NCBI GenBank assembly: GCA_947184155.2
Contig: CAMXCT020001700.1
Location: forward strand, 62,001 to 126,000
Origin: Cladocopium goreaui
Lineage: Eukaryota; Sar; Dinophyceae; Suessiales; Symbiodiniaceae
Direction of reading: 5' to 3'
Length of the DNA: 64,000 nucleotides
This document shows, one piece after another, positions 20,396 through 31,054 of this stretch. Made by a program: the position numbers and the translations under genes. Under the pieces are notes generated by a model. That model worked only from the letters and a program-made list of their open reading frames with translations, was not told the DNA's origin and did no database searches. How positions within the stretch are numbered: the first letter of the stretch is position 1; the number at the start of each line of letters is the position of its first letter.

Positions 20396-22929
20396 TGAAT
20401 ACCCCAATTCAGGGAAGCTGCCTTGGGAACTCATACCGGTTTGCAACCAACAAGCTCAAAACTTAGGGATCTTGGGATTTGCCAACCTGGCTGAGTTTAC
20501 TCTGCGGATTCCGGAATTTTATCGACATGGACATGGGTCAAAGTCATCAACCCACAAAACAAAAAACACTTCTGGGTCAATCTTTTCGCCGATAACTTGG
20601 CCCTCATATTGTTGAGGAATCCCCAGTGACAATTGTGGCCTTTTTCATGGCCGCAACATTCTCTCGCCGCTCCTGGAGAATCGGACAAATTGCTACCATG
20701 AGTCATGATTGGTTCTAATCTCGCTTACCAGAAGTTGTCGGTTCTATTTGGTTCCATGACATACTATGAGTTCTATATCCCCAAGTGTTGGGGAAACTCA
20801 CTCTGAAGCTGCGCAATCTGAACAAAGAATCTGAAGGAACTGCATGTTAAGACCACAGAATTTCGCTTGACGTGACAAATATGATAGCCAGATGCCAAAT
20901 AAAGAGTTGTCACACCAGGTACCTTACAACGGTGCGTTTCCGATCTGCCATACAACTGCCAACCAAAAATATCCATGATGGTTCCCTGTACCCTTTCTTT
21001 TGCCGCAAGAATGGACTCAAAGCATGTCATCTCCGTCCTTGTTCTTGTTCATACCTCTGTTGGGTTTTTGTTTCTTGGAGGGTGGCTCAGAACCAGGCTC
21101 CACATCTGCCACTGGTTTTGGCACCAAGAAATCTGGATGGATTGGGGCCTGGCCAGCGGAGGAATGTGACCAAGTACTACCAAGTGAAGATGCAGATTGT
21201 GCAACCACCATGACCTACCAAGTGACTCATATTTCTGAAAATGGCTTTGGTTCCAACGGCGAAGGGATTCCCCCATTCCGCTTGAAGTCCATAAGGGACT
21301 TTGGCACCTCACAACGTGCTATGGCATCATCAATCCGACGTTTCTTTGCTTCGTCTTTTTCCTGCAGCGAGGTCTCTGATCATCGGTGCTTGAACAAAAT
21401 AAACCGCACGTTCCTCCGCAAGAGGTGTGTTACCACCTTCCGACATGGCGACAAATTTGGAGAACAAAAGTTTCTGTCGGCACTCGCTGAGTTAATTTAT
21501 GTTAGCATTAAAAAAAACTTGTTTGCCCATTGACAACGAGGGAAAAAAAACTGGCCATGTGCAAGTCAAATGAATTTGAAGATCTGTTCAAATTGGGTTG
21601 CTAGAGTTCAAGATTTTGAACCAACGCATGCGGCAAATGCATGCAAATGCTTGGTGAGCATGATGCATTCAGTTCTACATACTCAAGACCACATTTGGCA
21701 AGTAAATCTGATGCCAAACGCAGTCACGATGTTGAACGGTCACGCTTGCCTCATCCCTGTTTCCACTGGACAACAAACTCAATCCCAGGCAATGACTGGC
21801 TGATTGGCCATTTGAGTGGTTGACTCACATAGTTTGACAGGACACAATTTGATGCCAATAATATCCAATCATCAAGACGCAATTTTTCTAAGGCGGTGTG
21901 CGACTCGCAACTGACACTGGCAGGACCGAAACCGCAACAGCCAGAGACATTTAACGTGTGGGTTGTCAAAGGGTTTCAGCTCACAACGTTCAATCATACG
22001 AACATAACACCCACTTGGCACAGTCATGAGGTCCTTGTTTCCAGATTTGCCCCGGAAAATTGAATGGCACTTTGGATTGCAAGTAGAATCAGAACGGAAC
22101 GCTGTGAACCCATGTGTTTCCATGTGTTTTGGCGCCCTATTCACATTCCATTCAATTTTAAGATCAGAAATGATCGAAACATGTACAACATCCCTTCAAC
22201 ACATGTTACGATCCAATTTACCCCCACAAATCTCTTTCTCCAACTTGATTGAACATGCTACCCGCGCTGCGCATGGTGATGGCCCACCCGCAACATGCTG
22301 AATCTCCAGCTCCAAAGCAGCTCAGCGCATCAACTCAAGGGGGGGCAGGAGCGAATGCTTTCGATTGCCTCAGGCGCCGCTGCATCCACAAGTCCCATGC
22401 CATGAATTCTGTAGAAAATACCCAGGTGCTCCCAGGTGCTGGAAAGTTCGATTGTTCTAAAATTCCTTGCACTAAGGTGGATAGCACGATAGCACCCTGG
22501 ACGAAACATGCCACCAAACCACAGGCTCTGATTTGGGGGAGAAGTGTTGGTTTGGGGGATACCGGGATACCCCAATAAAACACACGCTCTTGTAATCAAA
22601 CATAGCTGGCTGGAAAATCCACAATTTCTAGGTGATGTCCCAGCCAACTATGTTAGATTACCGGAGGGTATCTCATGACTAACAGTTAGAATATGTTTTT
22701 GAATGAACAACTATTAACCATGATTAATCATTCATTTATCAATAGTTTAACCATTAAACAGCCCTGATTGGTTGCATTTTTAGCCCTGATTCACATCATC
22801 GGACCTCCGATGAGTGAGTTCCCACGACGGCCTGACGGCCTGACAGTCATGAGCATTGTTTGTGACCATGCTGCATGGCTTTCCTGGAGTGTTTCTGGCG
22901 ATTGGGATGAAACCATACTGAGAAAAGAA
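20396..22929. other. 2.5-kb spacer between elements A and B
   Basis: No recognised gene. A minus-strand frame at 21017-21211 followed by another at 20773-21030 reads protein-like (PPSKKQKPNRGMNKNKDGDD, a basic nuclear-localisation-like stretch). They could be exons or a relic, but I cannot connect them with confidence. TTAATCA-rich sequence occurs near 22690-22760. Confidence 0.45.
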
Positions 22930-22948
22930 TATATATATATATATATAT
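22930..22948. repeat. (TA)n microsatellite at left edge of element B
   Basis: TA repeats 31 bp outside the left terminal repeat of element B. The right end of the element also runs into ATATATATG. Confidence 0.9.
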
Positions 22949-22979
22949 TTAAGAAGGGCTGGGAGGGGTGCGCAGCTGG

Positions 22980-23075
22980 GAACAAAAACATAAAGGCGGT
23001 CATGACAAGACATGTCCAAGGCTCTTCAGATTCCATTCACTGAAATTTAAACCACGCAGTTGGAAACAGGCCCAT
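22980..23075 (-). repeat. Element B terminal repeat (3' copy)
   Basis: 96 bp, no difference from 29118-29213. Confidence 0.95.
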
Positions 23076-23260
23076 TTAAGATTTCGGCGTTGCTGTCATC
23101 CTCATCGGACCCTTCCGGGCACTGGCAGCTCTTTTCAAATCAGATTGGAGATGGATGTATGTACTCACCTACCTTCAGTGAGTCAAAGGCATGTTTCACC
23201 AAAACATCTTAAATGTGGTGGAATTGAAAGATCAAGCGCGCAGAGCTTTCCCATGCTTCC

Positions 23261-24289
23261 TTATGACTGGAAAGTGCCCAACAAAGAAAAGATCGACTGC
23301 TCACACGTGTGAAAGCGCTCCTTTGTCAAGTGACGGGTTGGGATAACCAAGCCACTATGTTTTGTAAGCAAGTCTAAAAAAGACCAGGAAAAACTCAAGG
23401 ATAAAGCCCATTTGTGGATCCGTTCGCGGGTGTCACCACGCTGGGCTTGGCGACTGCGGTGAACCGCAACTTCCCCCTGACGTATATACTCTCTAGCAGC
23501 CCGTTCAGAGGACCAACGACCGTATAGAAGTATATCTTGCAGTGGCATCCCCAAACGACACAGTTCCGAAGCTCCAGATCGACGGAAGGTATGGGTGCTA
23601 ACCACCATATCATCACCTCCTAGCAACCATGACAACTTCTTGACCCATCGCAGAAAAGAGGCATAGGATACAGTGAAAACCAAATCATCCGCCTTTCCAG
23701 GAAAACGCTTAAGAAACTGCATGACGAAATGCACCACAGATATGTTCCGCATGACAACCTTTTGTTCCATGCCACGTTTCGTTTCGCCCAAGCATAATGT
23801 GACCGAATCAGCCTGCAGGATGATATCGCGGTATCGCAAGGACATAGCTTCGCGAACCCTAAGCAGACCAGCATAGCAGAAGACCATGACACAGGAAACA
23901 TGGGGTTTGCCCAAAAAAAGAGCCATAGCCATCATCCCATGCAGAAACTCCGGCGTAGCTGCTGGTGCCTGTCTAGTTGGTTGCTGACGCCCCCAAATAT
24001 CAAATACTCGCCAGGCTGTTTTCAGCCTCAGCCTAGGATGCACCTTCTGCACCGCTGACAATGCCCAACCGTACGCAGCTTTGCTAGCCCCTGCCTCGCA
24101 CCCATCAATCAACCATTCTGCTATAAAACTGTCTTGTTGTTCCTCGCTCATATCCTGCCACTGATAGCCATGAGCTCTCAACTCACTGTTGAGGTCTTCG
24201 AGGGCAGCTGTGTATTTCTGAATGGTTGATGGTTTCAAGGACTGAAGCAAGAAAACTTGGATTCGGTTCGGGCCACTGCCAGCCCACAT
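23261..24289 (-). CDS. Element B tyrosine recombinase
   Basis: 342-aa YR from ATG 24287-24289, overlapping the 3' end of Pol by 107 bp in another frame. An N-terminal SAM-like core-binding domain (LKPSTIQKYTAALEDLN) is followed by the catalytic domain. Box I is CYAGLLRVREAMSL with the conserved Arg. Box II is HTFRRSGASEL (H-x-x-R intact). The loop GRWSSERAAREYI supplies the probable nucleophilic Tyr. Expected role: strand exchange integrating circular element DNA without target duplication. All key residues are present, so it may be active. A ~65-residue tail follows the Tyr motif. Confidence 0.88.
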   Translation of the reverse strand: MWAGSGPNRIQVFLLQSLKPSTIQKYTAALEDLNSELRAHGYQWQDMSEEQQDSFIAEWLIDGCEAGASKAAYGWALSAVQKVHPRLRLKTAWRVFDIWGRQQPTRQAPAATPEFLHGMMAMALFLGKPHVSCVMVFCYAGLLRVREAMSLRYRDIILQADSVTLCLGETKRGMEQKVVMRNISVVHFVMQFLKRFPGKADDLVFTVSYASFLRWVKKLSWLLGGDDMVVSTHTFRRSGASELCRLGMPLQDILLYGRWSSERAAREYIRQGEVAVHRSRQAQRGDTRERIHKWALSLSFSWSFLDLLTKHSGLVIPTRHLTKERFHTCEQSIFSLLGTFQS

Positions 24290-27200
24290 CTACGCCAGCC
24301 CCCCACGGGTCTGTGCCAGCCGCAGCAGACTTCCTAGGTGCAAATGGCATCACATAGTGCCTGGAGTGAGCCAAAACTAAACGCAACACAAAGCTTTCTG
24401 CCAGACGATGAGAGAAACCGAGAGGGTATTTGGCTGTGAGTGTGGCCCGAAATTTTCCATGCAAATCAAAACCTAGGTGCAACCGGTGTGGTTCTTTCTG
24501 GTCGCACACGCTGCTGATAGAAGAACATGCACATGGAATCAGTAAGCCGGTCGGTTTTCTACTAAGCTGATCCACCACTTGGTACTTGAGCTTGAACTTT
24601 CGCATGAAATATTTTACCTCCTCAGTGCAGAAGAAGGACGGGTAAGGGTCCCGACCCCGGTCAGCGGGGTGCGCAAGGCCAACCCAGCCACCGCCAATAG
24701 CTATCTCACCCAAGAGTCCCACCGTGATGAGAAACAGCGCGCTGCCCACATTGACAGCAGCTTGTTCTTGTTTACCACAATAGCTTAGTGGAACCCAAGG
24801 ACTGCTTCTAGCCCGCAGCGGCCGTGGAGCCTTTCGCCCCGGCCTGTTCAACGGCTGATGTCTAGCCGCTGAGATAGTACCGCAAGGGGGAGATCCAAAT
24901 CCGCCAACCACACGTTTGTGGTGAATAAAATTGAGGATCCAACCACCAAATTGTTGATTCAACAAATCACTTGCAACCTCACATGAGCCCCCTTCAATCG
25001 CTGAACTGCAAAACGATGCCAATGGGTCTACGGCCAAGCCCTGAATATCAAAACCATGCTCTCGTCCAACCCTTTCCACAGCATCTAACAAATCATCTGA
25101 ACGACGGGGACCACTGCAAAAATGAATGAAAAACCATTGGTGGGATGGCCACAACCCCAACTCCGCGATCTCAATGATCGGCTCAGCGGAAGCCAGCTCA
25201 GAGCTCTCAGCCTTCCGCGGTGAAGACTCAAACCTGCGCGAGGGCTCATCAGCAGGGTTGTCACCACTGGGCAACCATGGGTAAAAAACCTCGTGGCCAC
25301 CTGCAATGTTAATACTGGCAATACGGCGACACCGCAAATTGAGCAGATGAGAACTGGACCTCCCCTTTGTGAATGCCCCCGTGCAAGCAGCTGAATCTAA
25401 ACCATGTACAAAACGCCCTCCGTCATCCAGTGGGCGCCTGAGACGATCTTCTGCTGTCCAGCAAGCCGCATCACCTTCACCTAAGGTGATGTGAGAGCAT
25501 TGCCATGGGATACCAATCTTGGTCCACTTGATGCGCTCATTAGGGATTCGCACTTTTCGCATTGGACATTGGTGAGGCTGTTTCAAACCAATACCCCATG
25601 GAAGTGACAAATTGGTGTAGATCTTATGATGGTCTGTATATCTGGCCAGGGTCCGCACCACCACCTCTGGGACAATGCCAAAGGCCCGGCCAATACCTGT
25701 CATGGAGGCATCTGAGCACTCAATACGAGTAGACCACGTGCTGGAGAGATCAAATTGTGCAAATGGAAGCAACAATGCCGATGACAGAAGCTCTAACCAT
25801 ACATCATCAGGTAGTTCAACCATTGCACGTTTCTTACCCCTAACTGACGTGATCCACAAATAAGTGCGTTCGAAAATTGATCTCAAGCAAGGACGACCAG
25901 AATGAACAAAACTATGTTTCCCTATCAGCCGGTCAATCACTGCTACCACCACTGTACGCCGTAGCAAAATGTTGATGGTTGCCTGAAACAAATGCCTCCT
26001 CTTATCCATAGATACTCCAACCCAATGATCATGTGGATGCACAAAGTAACCCTGAATCTCTTCGCCTTCTGCAGCATTCACTGACTTCTTGGAGTTCGGC
26101 TCAACGCCGCGCAAACACCAGCTGTCCTCCGCACGTTGCAGCCACGAGGGCCCAATCGGTTGACAACCAGCGGTTTCCTTGTGATCCAAAGCCCAAATAT
26201 CATCAATAATTGAACCCCAAATTGGTAACTCACCTGGAACCACAACGTCAGGGTGAAGGCGCTGATCTTGGGGAAGCTGCGCATCTATAGCTACTACATC
26301 AGTCAGACCCTGAGCCCACCCAGCCGATGGCCCAAATCCCATGGGGGTAGATTGACATGCGGGAAACATACTGCGAACTCCTCCACGCCGCGATGGAAGG
26401 TGTACAGCTGGCCCACACAGCCAACGGGCCCATCTGCGACCTATTCGTAGCCGGCGAAAATAATGCCTCGCATCCCTCTTTGATACTACTACAGTGCCAG
26501 TCTTGGGAACAGTCACCCCCCTCAAAGAAGGAATGAAAGCAAACCTTGGACGAGGCAAAAGCTCGGGGTCCAACAACTGATTAACCTGTGGATCTGTTAT
26601 AACCCTGTCTTCCTTGTCATCCTTCATAACCGCAAACGCACCAGCCAAGACCAGTTTGCCCCGATGCTGTGCAACTTGATGGGGATGTTTGAGTTTATGA
26701 AGACCTGCCTTGACATTCTTGCGAACTAGCTCGGGGTAGGAAGGTGCCAACCATGTATAGCCACGTTTGACCAACTTGGGGCGTTTTCGGGATGCAAACA
26801 ACAATCTAGTCGGATTACGAATCTGTTGGCTCATCTCCGGAAAATGAGGTTCCAAATGATCCGCCAAAAGAACATCGGCGGCCCGGTCCGGTACCCCGCC
26901 TCGCACACCCAAAGCTAAAACAACTCCACTGCCATTGTAGAGCTGTGAATGCCGCAAATAAGCGTCAACTCCCTGAGAGCTGAGAACAGGCTCGTCGGTC
27001 AGCACCTGAGCCTGGAGAATGCTGGCTATTCTGCCATGCACTCTCTTGTGAGCTGCGCTAAGGACTTCATCATGATGCCCCTCACGCCCTCCATGCAACC
27101 AATTCAGCACGGACACAATGAGATTCCCACCATAGTAAAGGCACTGCCGTGCCACGTCATTCCCACAATCAGCCAGAGACAGAAGCTGCCCCTTCATGCT

Positions 27201-27470
27201 CATGGGTGGCAACGGGAAAACATGCGCCGGCGACTCTGCAGCGAGAACCTTCTTCGAAATTCCCTCTGTCTTAAATTCCGCCATGCACCAAGGCTTCCCA
27301 AGAATTCTAAAGGTTCTGCGCACCTGAGCTGGCAATCCACCATCGCTTCCAGGCCAGTTCAGAGCCGCAACAAGTGCCTGCCCAACCTTGGCATAAAAAG
27401 CATCATAACCAAATGACCCAACTGATGCACCACCCAAAGCAAACCAGGAGCGCCTAAACCTCCTTCTCAT
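24183..27470 (-). CDS. Element B Pol: RT, RNase H, C5-methyltransferase-like
   Basis: 1095 aa from ATG 27468-27470, which overlaps the Gag stop as ATGA. RT: motif A around Asp333 (VVSKRDARHYF), motif B PMGFGPS at 376-382, motif C SIIDDIW with Asp423-Asp424. RNase H: Asp587 (IECSDAS), Glu665 (ITLGEGDA), Asp692 (HGLDSAACTG), Asp741 (DNPADEPSR), all present and contiguous. Methyltransferase-like: FFIHFCSGPRR at ~780-790, an acidic SAM-pocket stretch near 814 (LAVDP), catalytic-type GSPPCGTIS with Cys863, and LAHP at 932-935 in place of ENP. Open sequence upstream of 27470 in the same frame is Gag read out of frame. No lesion seen. Confidence 0.9.
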   Translation of the reverse strand: MRRRFRRSWFALGGASVGSFGYDAFYAKVGQALVAALNWPGSDGGLPAQVRRTFRILGKPWCMAEFKTEGISKKVLAAESPAHVFPLPPMSMKGQLLSLADCGNDVARQCLYYGGNLIVSVLNWLHGGREGHHDEVLSAAHKRVHGRIASILQAQVLTDEPVLSSQGVDAYLRHSQLYNGSGVVLALGVRGGVPDRAADVLLADHLEPHFPEMSQQIRNPTRLLFASRKRPKLVKRGYTWLAPSYPELVRKNVKAGLHKLKHPHQVAQHRGKLVLAGAFAVMKDDKEDRVITDPQVNQLLDPELLPRPRFAFIPSLRGVTVPKTGTVVVSKRDARHYFRRLRIGRRWARWLCGPAVHLPSRRGGVRSMFPACQSTPMGFGPSAGWAQGLTDVVAIDAQLPQDQRLHPDVVVPGELPIWGSIIDDIWALDHKETAGCQPIGPSWLQRAEDSWCLRGVEPNSKKSVNAAEGEEIQGYFVHPHDHWVGVSMDKRRHLFQATINILLRRTVVVAVIDRLIGKHSFVHSGRPCLRSIFERTYLWITSVRGKKRAMVELPDDVWLELLSSALLLPFAQFDLSSTWSTRIECSDASMTGIGRAFGIVPEVVVRTLARYTDHHKIYTNLSLPWGIGLKQPHQCPMRKVRIPNERIKWTKIGIPWQCSHITLGEGDAACWTAEDRLRRPLDDGGRFVHGLDSAACTGAFTKGRSSSHLLNLRCRRIASINIAGGHEVFYPWLPSGDNPADEPSRRFESSPRKAESSELASAEPIIEIAELGLWPSHQWFFIHFCSGPRRSDDLLDAVERVGREHGFDIQGLAVDPLASFCSSAIEGGSCEVASDLLNQQFGGWILNFIHHKRVVGGFGSPPCGTISAARHQPLNRPGRKAPRPLRARSSPWVPLSYCGKQEQAAVNVGSALFLITVGLLGEIAIGGGWVGLAHPADRGRDPYPSFFCTEEVKYFMRKFKLKYQVVDQLSRKPTGLLIPCACSSISSVCDQKEPHRLHLGFDLHGKFRATLTAKYPLGFSHRLAESFVLRLVLAHSRHYVMPFAPRKSAAAGTDPWGAGVDVGWQWPEPNPSFLASVLETINHSEIHSCPRRPQQ
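27467..27470 (-). promoter_or_regulatory. AUGA stop-restart overlap between Gag and Pol
   Basis: Gag ends ...ACA AAC CAA TGA; the Pol ATG shares the last bases (ATGA). Such overlaps support termination-coupled reinitiation in some RNA viruses and non-LTR retrotransposons. It would give a low Pol:Gag ratio here. Confidence 0.65.
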
Positions 27471-29104
27471 TGGTTTGTCAAAGCCAGCATGCTCGTGCTG
27501 GCCAATGCCTTTCTGTTGTCCACCAATTCGATGGCTTCTGCTCTTTCCCATGTGCCTCCTTTCTGCTTTGCTGCTTGTATGGCCAGAATGCGCTGGCAGA
27601 GGACGTCCAACGCCTGCGCAATCTCCTTGCGATTGACCATGTCCAGTATCTCTGCCAAAGTCGCCACCTCCTTCATGTCTCGAATCTCTGTGAGGCCCGA
27701 GAATTGATGAGCCCAGGATGTGACTGACACTTGTCGCAACTGGGAAGACCTTGTCAGGGATCCTTTGGAAAGCCTTGTGAACACACTCGCCAGAAAATGG
27801 GCAGTCAGGGCTCCAGGGTGACGAGCTGCAAAGGCTACTAAATCCCCTCGCTTCTTCAGTTTCAACTGATCCACGTGAGTCAGGCTGGACAAAGGGACCT
27901 TGCGGTCCTTGCCATCCTCCCTCAATCGGAGAGGCCTCTTCTTGCCCCCTGAGGATCCACTGCTCGCGCTTGCACTTCGGGAACGGCTGGATGAGCTCGA
28001 AGAGCTTGAGGACCGGGACTTCTTCTTCTTGGAACGTTTCTTCTTCTTTTTCTTTTCCTTGTCTTTCTTCTGGGATCGGCCCCGGCCATGGCGAGCAGAG
28101 CTTGGGCTGAGGGCCATGGCTTGGAGTTGCGTTACCGCATCTTCTAATGCTTTCAAGTCTGGGAGCTGGGTCTGGCCCCCTAGTGGCGCGCCAACACCCA
28201 GCGCGGGAGCCCCTCCTGGCCCCCCACCCAAAGCACCGCCTCCTGCTCCGCCGGGACCGATTGGGCCAGGAAGCTGCATAGCCATAGGTTGGAGATCGCC
28301 TGAAACCCCAGGCTGATTGACAATCCACTGGCCCGGGTTCATACGGTATTGAGTTAGGATCATGTTGCCCTCCACAGTGCGGTTGGCCATTTCGGGAGCA
28401 CCAGGACGCCAAGGCTGTGCCCCCGCTGGTGGAATGCAAATCCAATTCACATGGTTCTCGTCTACCCCAGGGGGAGCACGGTGGGATCCATCCGCCGCCA
28501 CATGGACCAACCGCAAGTGGAGACCATTCATATGAACCAACACCCAAGCCCAATCCGTCCCATCTGTGACAGTTGTACGGCATAATGCTATGGTTTGGTC
28601 TTCTGAGAAGCCTATGACCAGCACCTCGTCCCATTCAGGGGGTCTACTCACCAACACAAATGTGCCAAGTGGCAAAGGAGCTGCCCCTGCCACCACTGCC
28701 ATCACCTGCCAGGTAAAGACGCCTTCCTGTTCTGTTGCAGTGCAAGGCCCTGGTGGCTGTCTTCCACCAAGCCGAGATGTGAGAACCTGCTGCCAGCAAC
28801 GAGTGAATGCCTCCAAGCTGGAGCCCACTAAACACAGCAACCAATAGAGAATCCCCAGAATAGCTTGTACCACCCAGATTACCTCACGCCACGAATGCCA
28901 AAGTATGAATGCGCCTCCCAATGTCCACACTGACTGATACCAGTGCTGCCCGGGTAGGAGCTCTTCCAACACCAATGGCCACAAAGGTCTGCTCAAATGA
29001 ATCAGGGTGTTTGCAGCTAACCTGGGGCCCTCCGCCTGCAACCAACTCCAGCCAAGTAGTGAAACTCCAGCTATAGCCCCACAGGGTAGAACAGCACGGT
29101 CCAT
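27467..29104 (-). CDS. Element B Gag-like protein
   Basis: 545 aa, starting 14 bp inside the 5' terminal repeat. Residues 1-100 hold two to three strongly hydrophobic segments (e.g. VVQAILGILYWLLCLVGSSL), which suggests membrane association, unusual for Gag. Residues ~130-225 look like a compact beta-rich domain (FVLVSRPPEWDEVLVIGF...). A Gly/Pro-rich linker precedes a Lys-rich block and an Arg/Ser-rich block (residues ~345-385), then a helical C-terminal domain. No zinc knuckle. Identified as Gag by position and basic tract only. Confidence 0.75.
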   Translation of the reverse strand: MDRAVLPCGAIAGVSLLGWSWLQAEGPRLAANTLIHLSRPLWPLVLEELLPGQHWYQSVWTLGGAFILWHSWREVIWVVQAILGILYWLLCLVGSSLEAFTRCWQQVLTSRLGGRQPPGPCTATEQEGVFTWQVMAVVAGAAPLPLGTFVLVSRPPEWDEVLVIGFSEDQTIALCRTTVTDGTDWAWVLVHMNGLHLRLVHVAADGSHRAPPGVDENHVNWICIPPAGAQPWRPGAPEMANRTVEGNMILTQYRMNPGQWIVNQPGVSGDLQPMAMQLPGPIGPGGAGGGALGGGPGGAPALGVGAPLGGQTQLPDLKALEDAVTQLQAMALSPSSARHGRGRSQKKDKEKKKKKKRSKKKKSRSSSSSSSSSRSRSASASSGSSGGKKRPLRLREDGKDRKVPLSSLTHVDQLKLKKRGDLVAFAARHPGALTAHFLASVFTRLSKGSLTRSSQLRQVSVTSWAHQFSGLTEIRDMKEVATLAEILDMVNRKEIAQALDVLCQRILAIQAAKQKGGTWERAEAIELVDNRKALASTSMLALTNQ

Positions 29105-29117
29105 GGAAGGAGATCTT

Positions 29118-29213
29118 GAACAAAAACATAAAGGCGGTCATGACAAGACATGTCCAAGGCTCTTCAGATTCCATTCACTGAAATTTAAACCACGCAGTTG
29201 GAAACAGGCCCAT
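29118..29213 (-). repeat. Element B terminal repeat (5' copy)
   Basis: 96 bp, identical to 22980-23075. Outer end GGCCCAT then ATATATATG. Confidence 0.95.
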
Positions 29214-29783
29214 ATATATGTAATTATATAGATATCTTATTATTAGTAAAAATACCTAGATAAACAGAAGAACTTTAATCAACCAACTACTCAAGTGCTT
29301 GGCAGGGGCCATAGGGAGCCAGCGGAGTTGAAATACACGGTTTTGGAGGTCAGATCGCCATGATTAATCATGGTGTAATAATGGTGGATACGAATACTAA
29401 CCAACAATATTCATGGTTGCAAATAATAAATAACAGGCAACAATAGAGGATTACACAGGATTACAATAGTTGGGTTAGTCAGTGATTGATGTTTAGTGAG
29501 GGTAGAATAGGCGAAATAGCCAAGAATATCCCAGTGATTATTTTTGACGGCCTCTCTTTTAAAAGATCAGCATGATAACTGTAGGCCCTGTAGGCAGCAC
29601 GTTGGGTACAACCACCATGGCGATCACGGATGAATCTTTTCACTCGCCGAGCCGCCCGCAAGCTGTGAACCTGGGCACCCTTTGCGACACAGCCAAGGCT
29701 GCCAATGCATGAATCGATTAAAAGCACGTGCATTTAAGTTTGCACATTGGGAAACTCACAGCACCGCAAAGCCGGAAACCCGA
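29214..29783. other. Spacer between element B and actin; actin 3' flank
   Basis: AT-rich for 260 bp. A minus-strand frame at 29479-29733 has a basic segment (RAARRVKRFIRDRHGG) that reads like an exon, but I cannot identify it. Confidence 0.4.
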
Positions 29784-31014
29784 CTAGGACGGGTTTGCTC
29801 CGTAGCATTTTCCGTGGACAATGGCAGGACCAGACTCATCATACTCGCTCTGCGAGATCCACATCTCCTCAAAAGAAGTCAGGGAGCACATGACGGAACC
29901 ACCGAGCCAGGCAGTGTACTTACGCTCCGGGGGAGCAATCACCTTGATGTCCATGTCAGGTGCCAAAGCAGCCAGCTCCTTGCTCATGCGCTTGTCAATG
30001 CCCGGGAACATGCTGCTGCCACCAGAAAGTACCACATTTGCAAACAAATCCCTCTGGATTTCCACATCACACTTCATAATGGATTGGAAGGTAGTGTCAT
30101 GAATGCCGCTGCCCTCCTTGCCCATCAGCTTTGGTTGGAACAAGGCTTCTGGACAGCGAAAACGCTGGGTACCCACGGTGATGGTGTCTCCGTCCTCCAA
30201 TTCATAGTGGTTCTCAAGCTCCCTGACTTCAGATGCAGTGTCCATCTCCTTGCCAAAATTCAAGGCGATGTAACAAAGTTTCTCCTGACTACCGTGGCCA
30301 GGTTGTGAAAGGAAAACCATTGATCAACAATCAATCAACGGTGATCAAGTTGCACAACTACCACCCTTCAAAAAAAAAACATTCCCCAAATGAGTCGTAA
30401 CTTGTTCGCTACTCAGCTCCTTGAGGTCCCCCACCATCTCGCGATCAGGGCTGGTGCCATAGGAGTAACCGCGCTCAGTCAGGAGCTTCATCATGTACTC
30501 CGTGAGCTGGCGACCTCCCAAGGCCAAAGCCAGAATGGCATGTGGCACAGGATAGCCCTCGTAAACGGGCACAGCTTCACTCACCGTTTCGCCACTGTTC
30601 ATCACCAATCCGGTAAGCCGGCCAGATGCATACAAAACCAAACAAGCCTGGCTTATGACATAGATGGCTGGCACATTGAAGGTCTCAAACATGATTTGGG
30701 TCATCTTCTCGCGGTTAGCCCTTGGGTTCAAAGCTGCTTCGGTCAGTAAGACTGGATGTTCTTCTGGAGCCACTCGAAGCTCATTGTAGAAGATGTGATG
30801 CCAAATTTTCTCCTTTTTGGTGACGGTTGCCCGAAAAATATGCAGGGCACTGTTGCAACAAACATGTTCGGTGCAACCCTGACGTTGCTCCGCGCTAGAA
30901 TTGCGGAAGGGTTGTGTATTTTTGAAATGCCATGTCGGTGGACTTTCAAAATGTAGATGTATATGTGATCCATAATGATCATCATCATCATCATCATCAT
31001 CCTCATCCTCATCC

Positions 31015-31054
<40 letters not shown>

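Larger units (their letters stand above)
22980..29213 (-). mobile_element. Element B: structurally intact YR retrotransposon
   Basis: 6.2-kb element on the minus strand between two identical 96-bp direct repeats (29118-29213 and 22980-23075). It encodes Gag (545 aa), Pol (1095 aa: RT, RNase H, methyltransferase-like) and YR (342 aa), all uninterrupted. Gag and Pol are joined by an AUGA stop-start overlap; Pol and YR overlap by 107 bp. No second (B-type) repeat pair is obvious by eye, unlike elements A and C, so the end structure may be simple direct repeats or the B2 part may be short (22949-22979) or lost. Both ends adjoin TA-rich sequence. Confidence 0.9.

Noticed and set aside
22949..22979. 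Short B2 repeat for element B
   Set aside because: Only TTAAGA is shared with the sequence following A2 (23076); too short to call.
27471..28634. ~390-codon N-terminal extension of element B Pol
   Set aside because: It is Gag read in the wrong frame, kept open by GC-rich, Lys/Arg-coding repeats; the ATG at the Gag stop is the better start.
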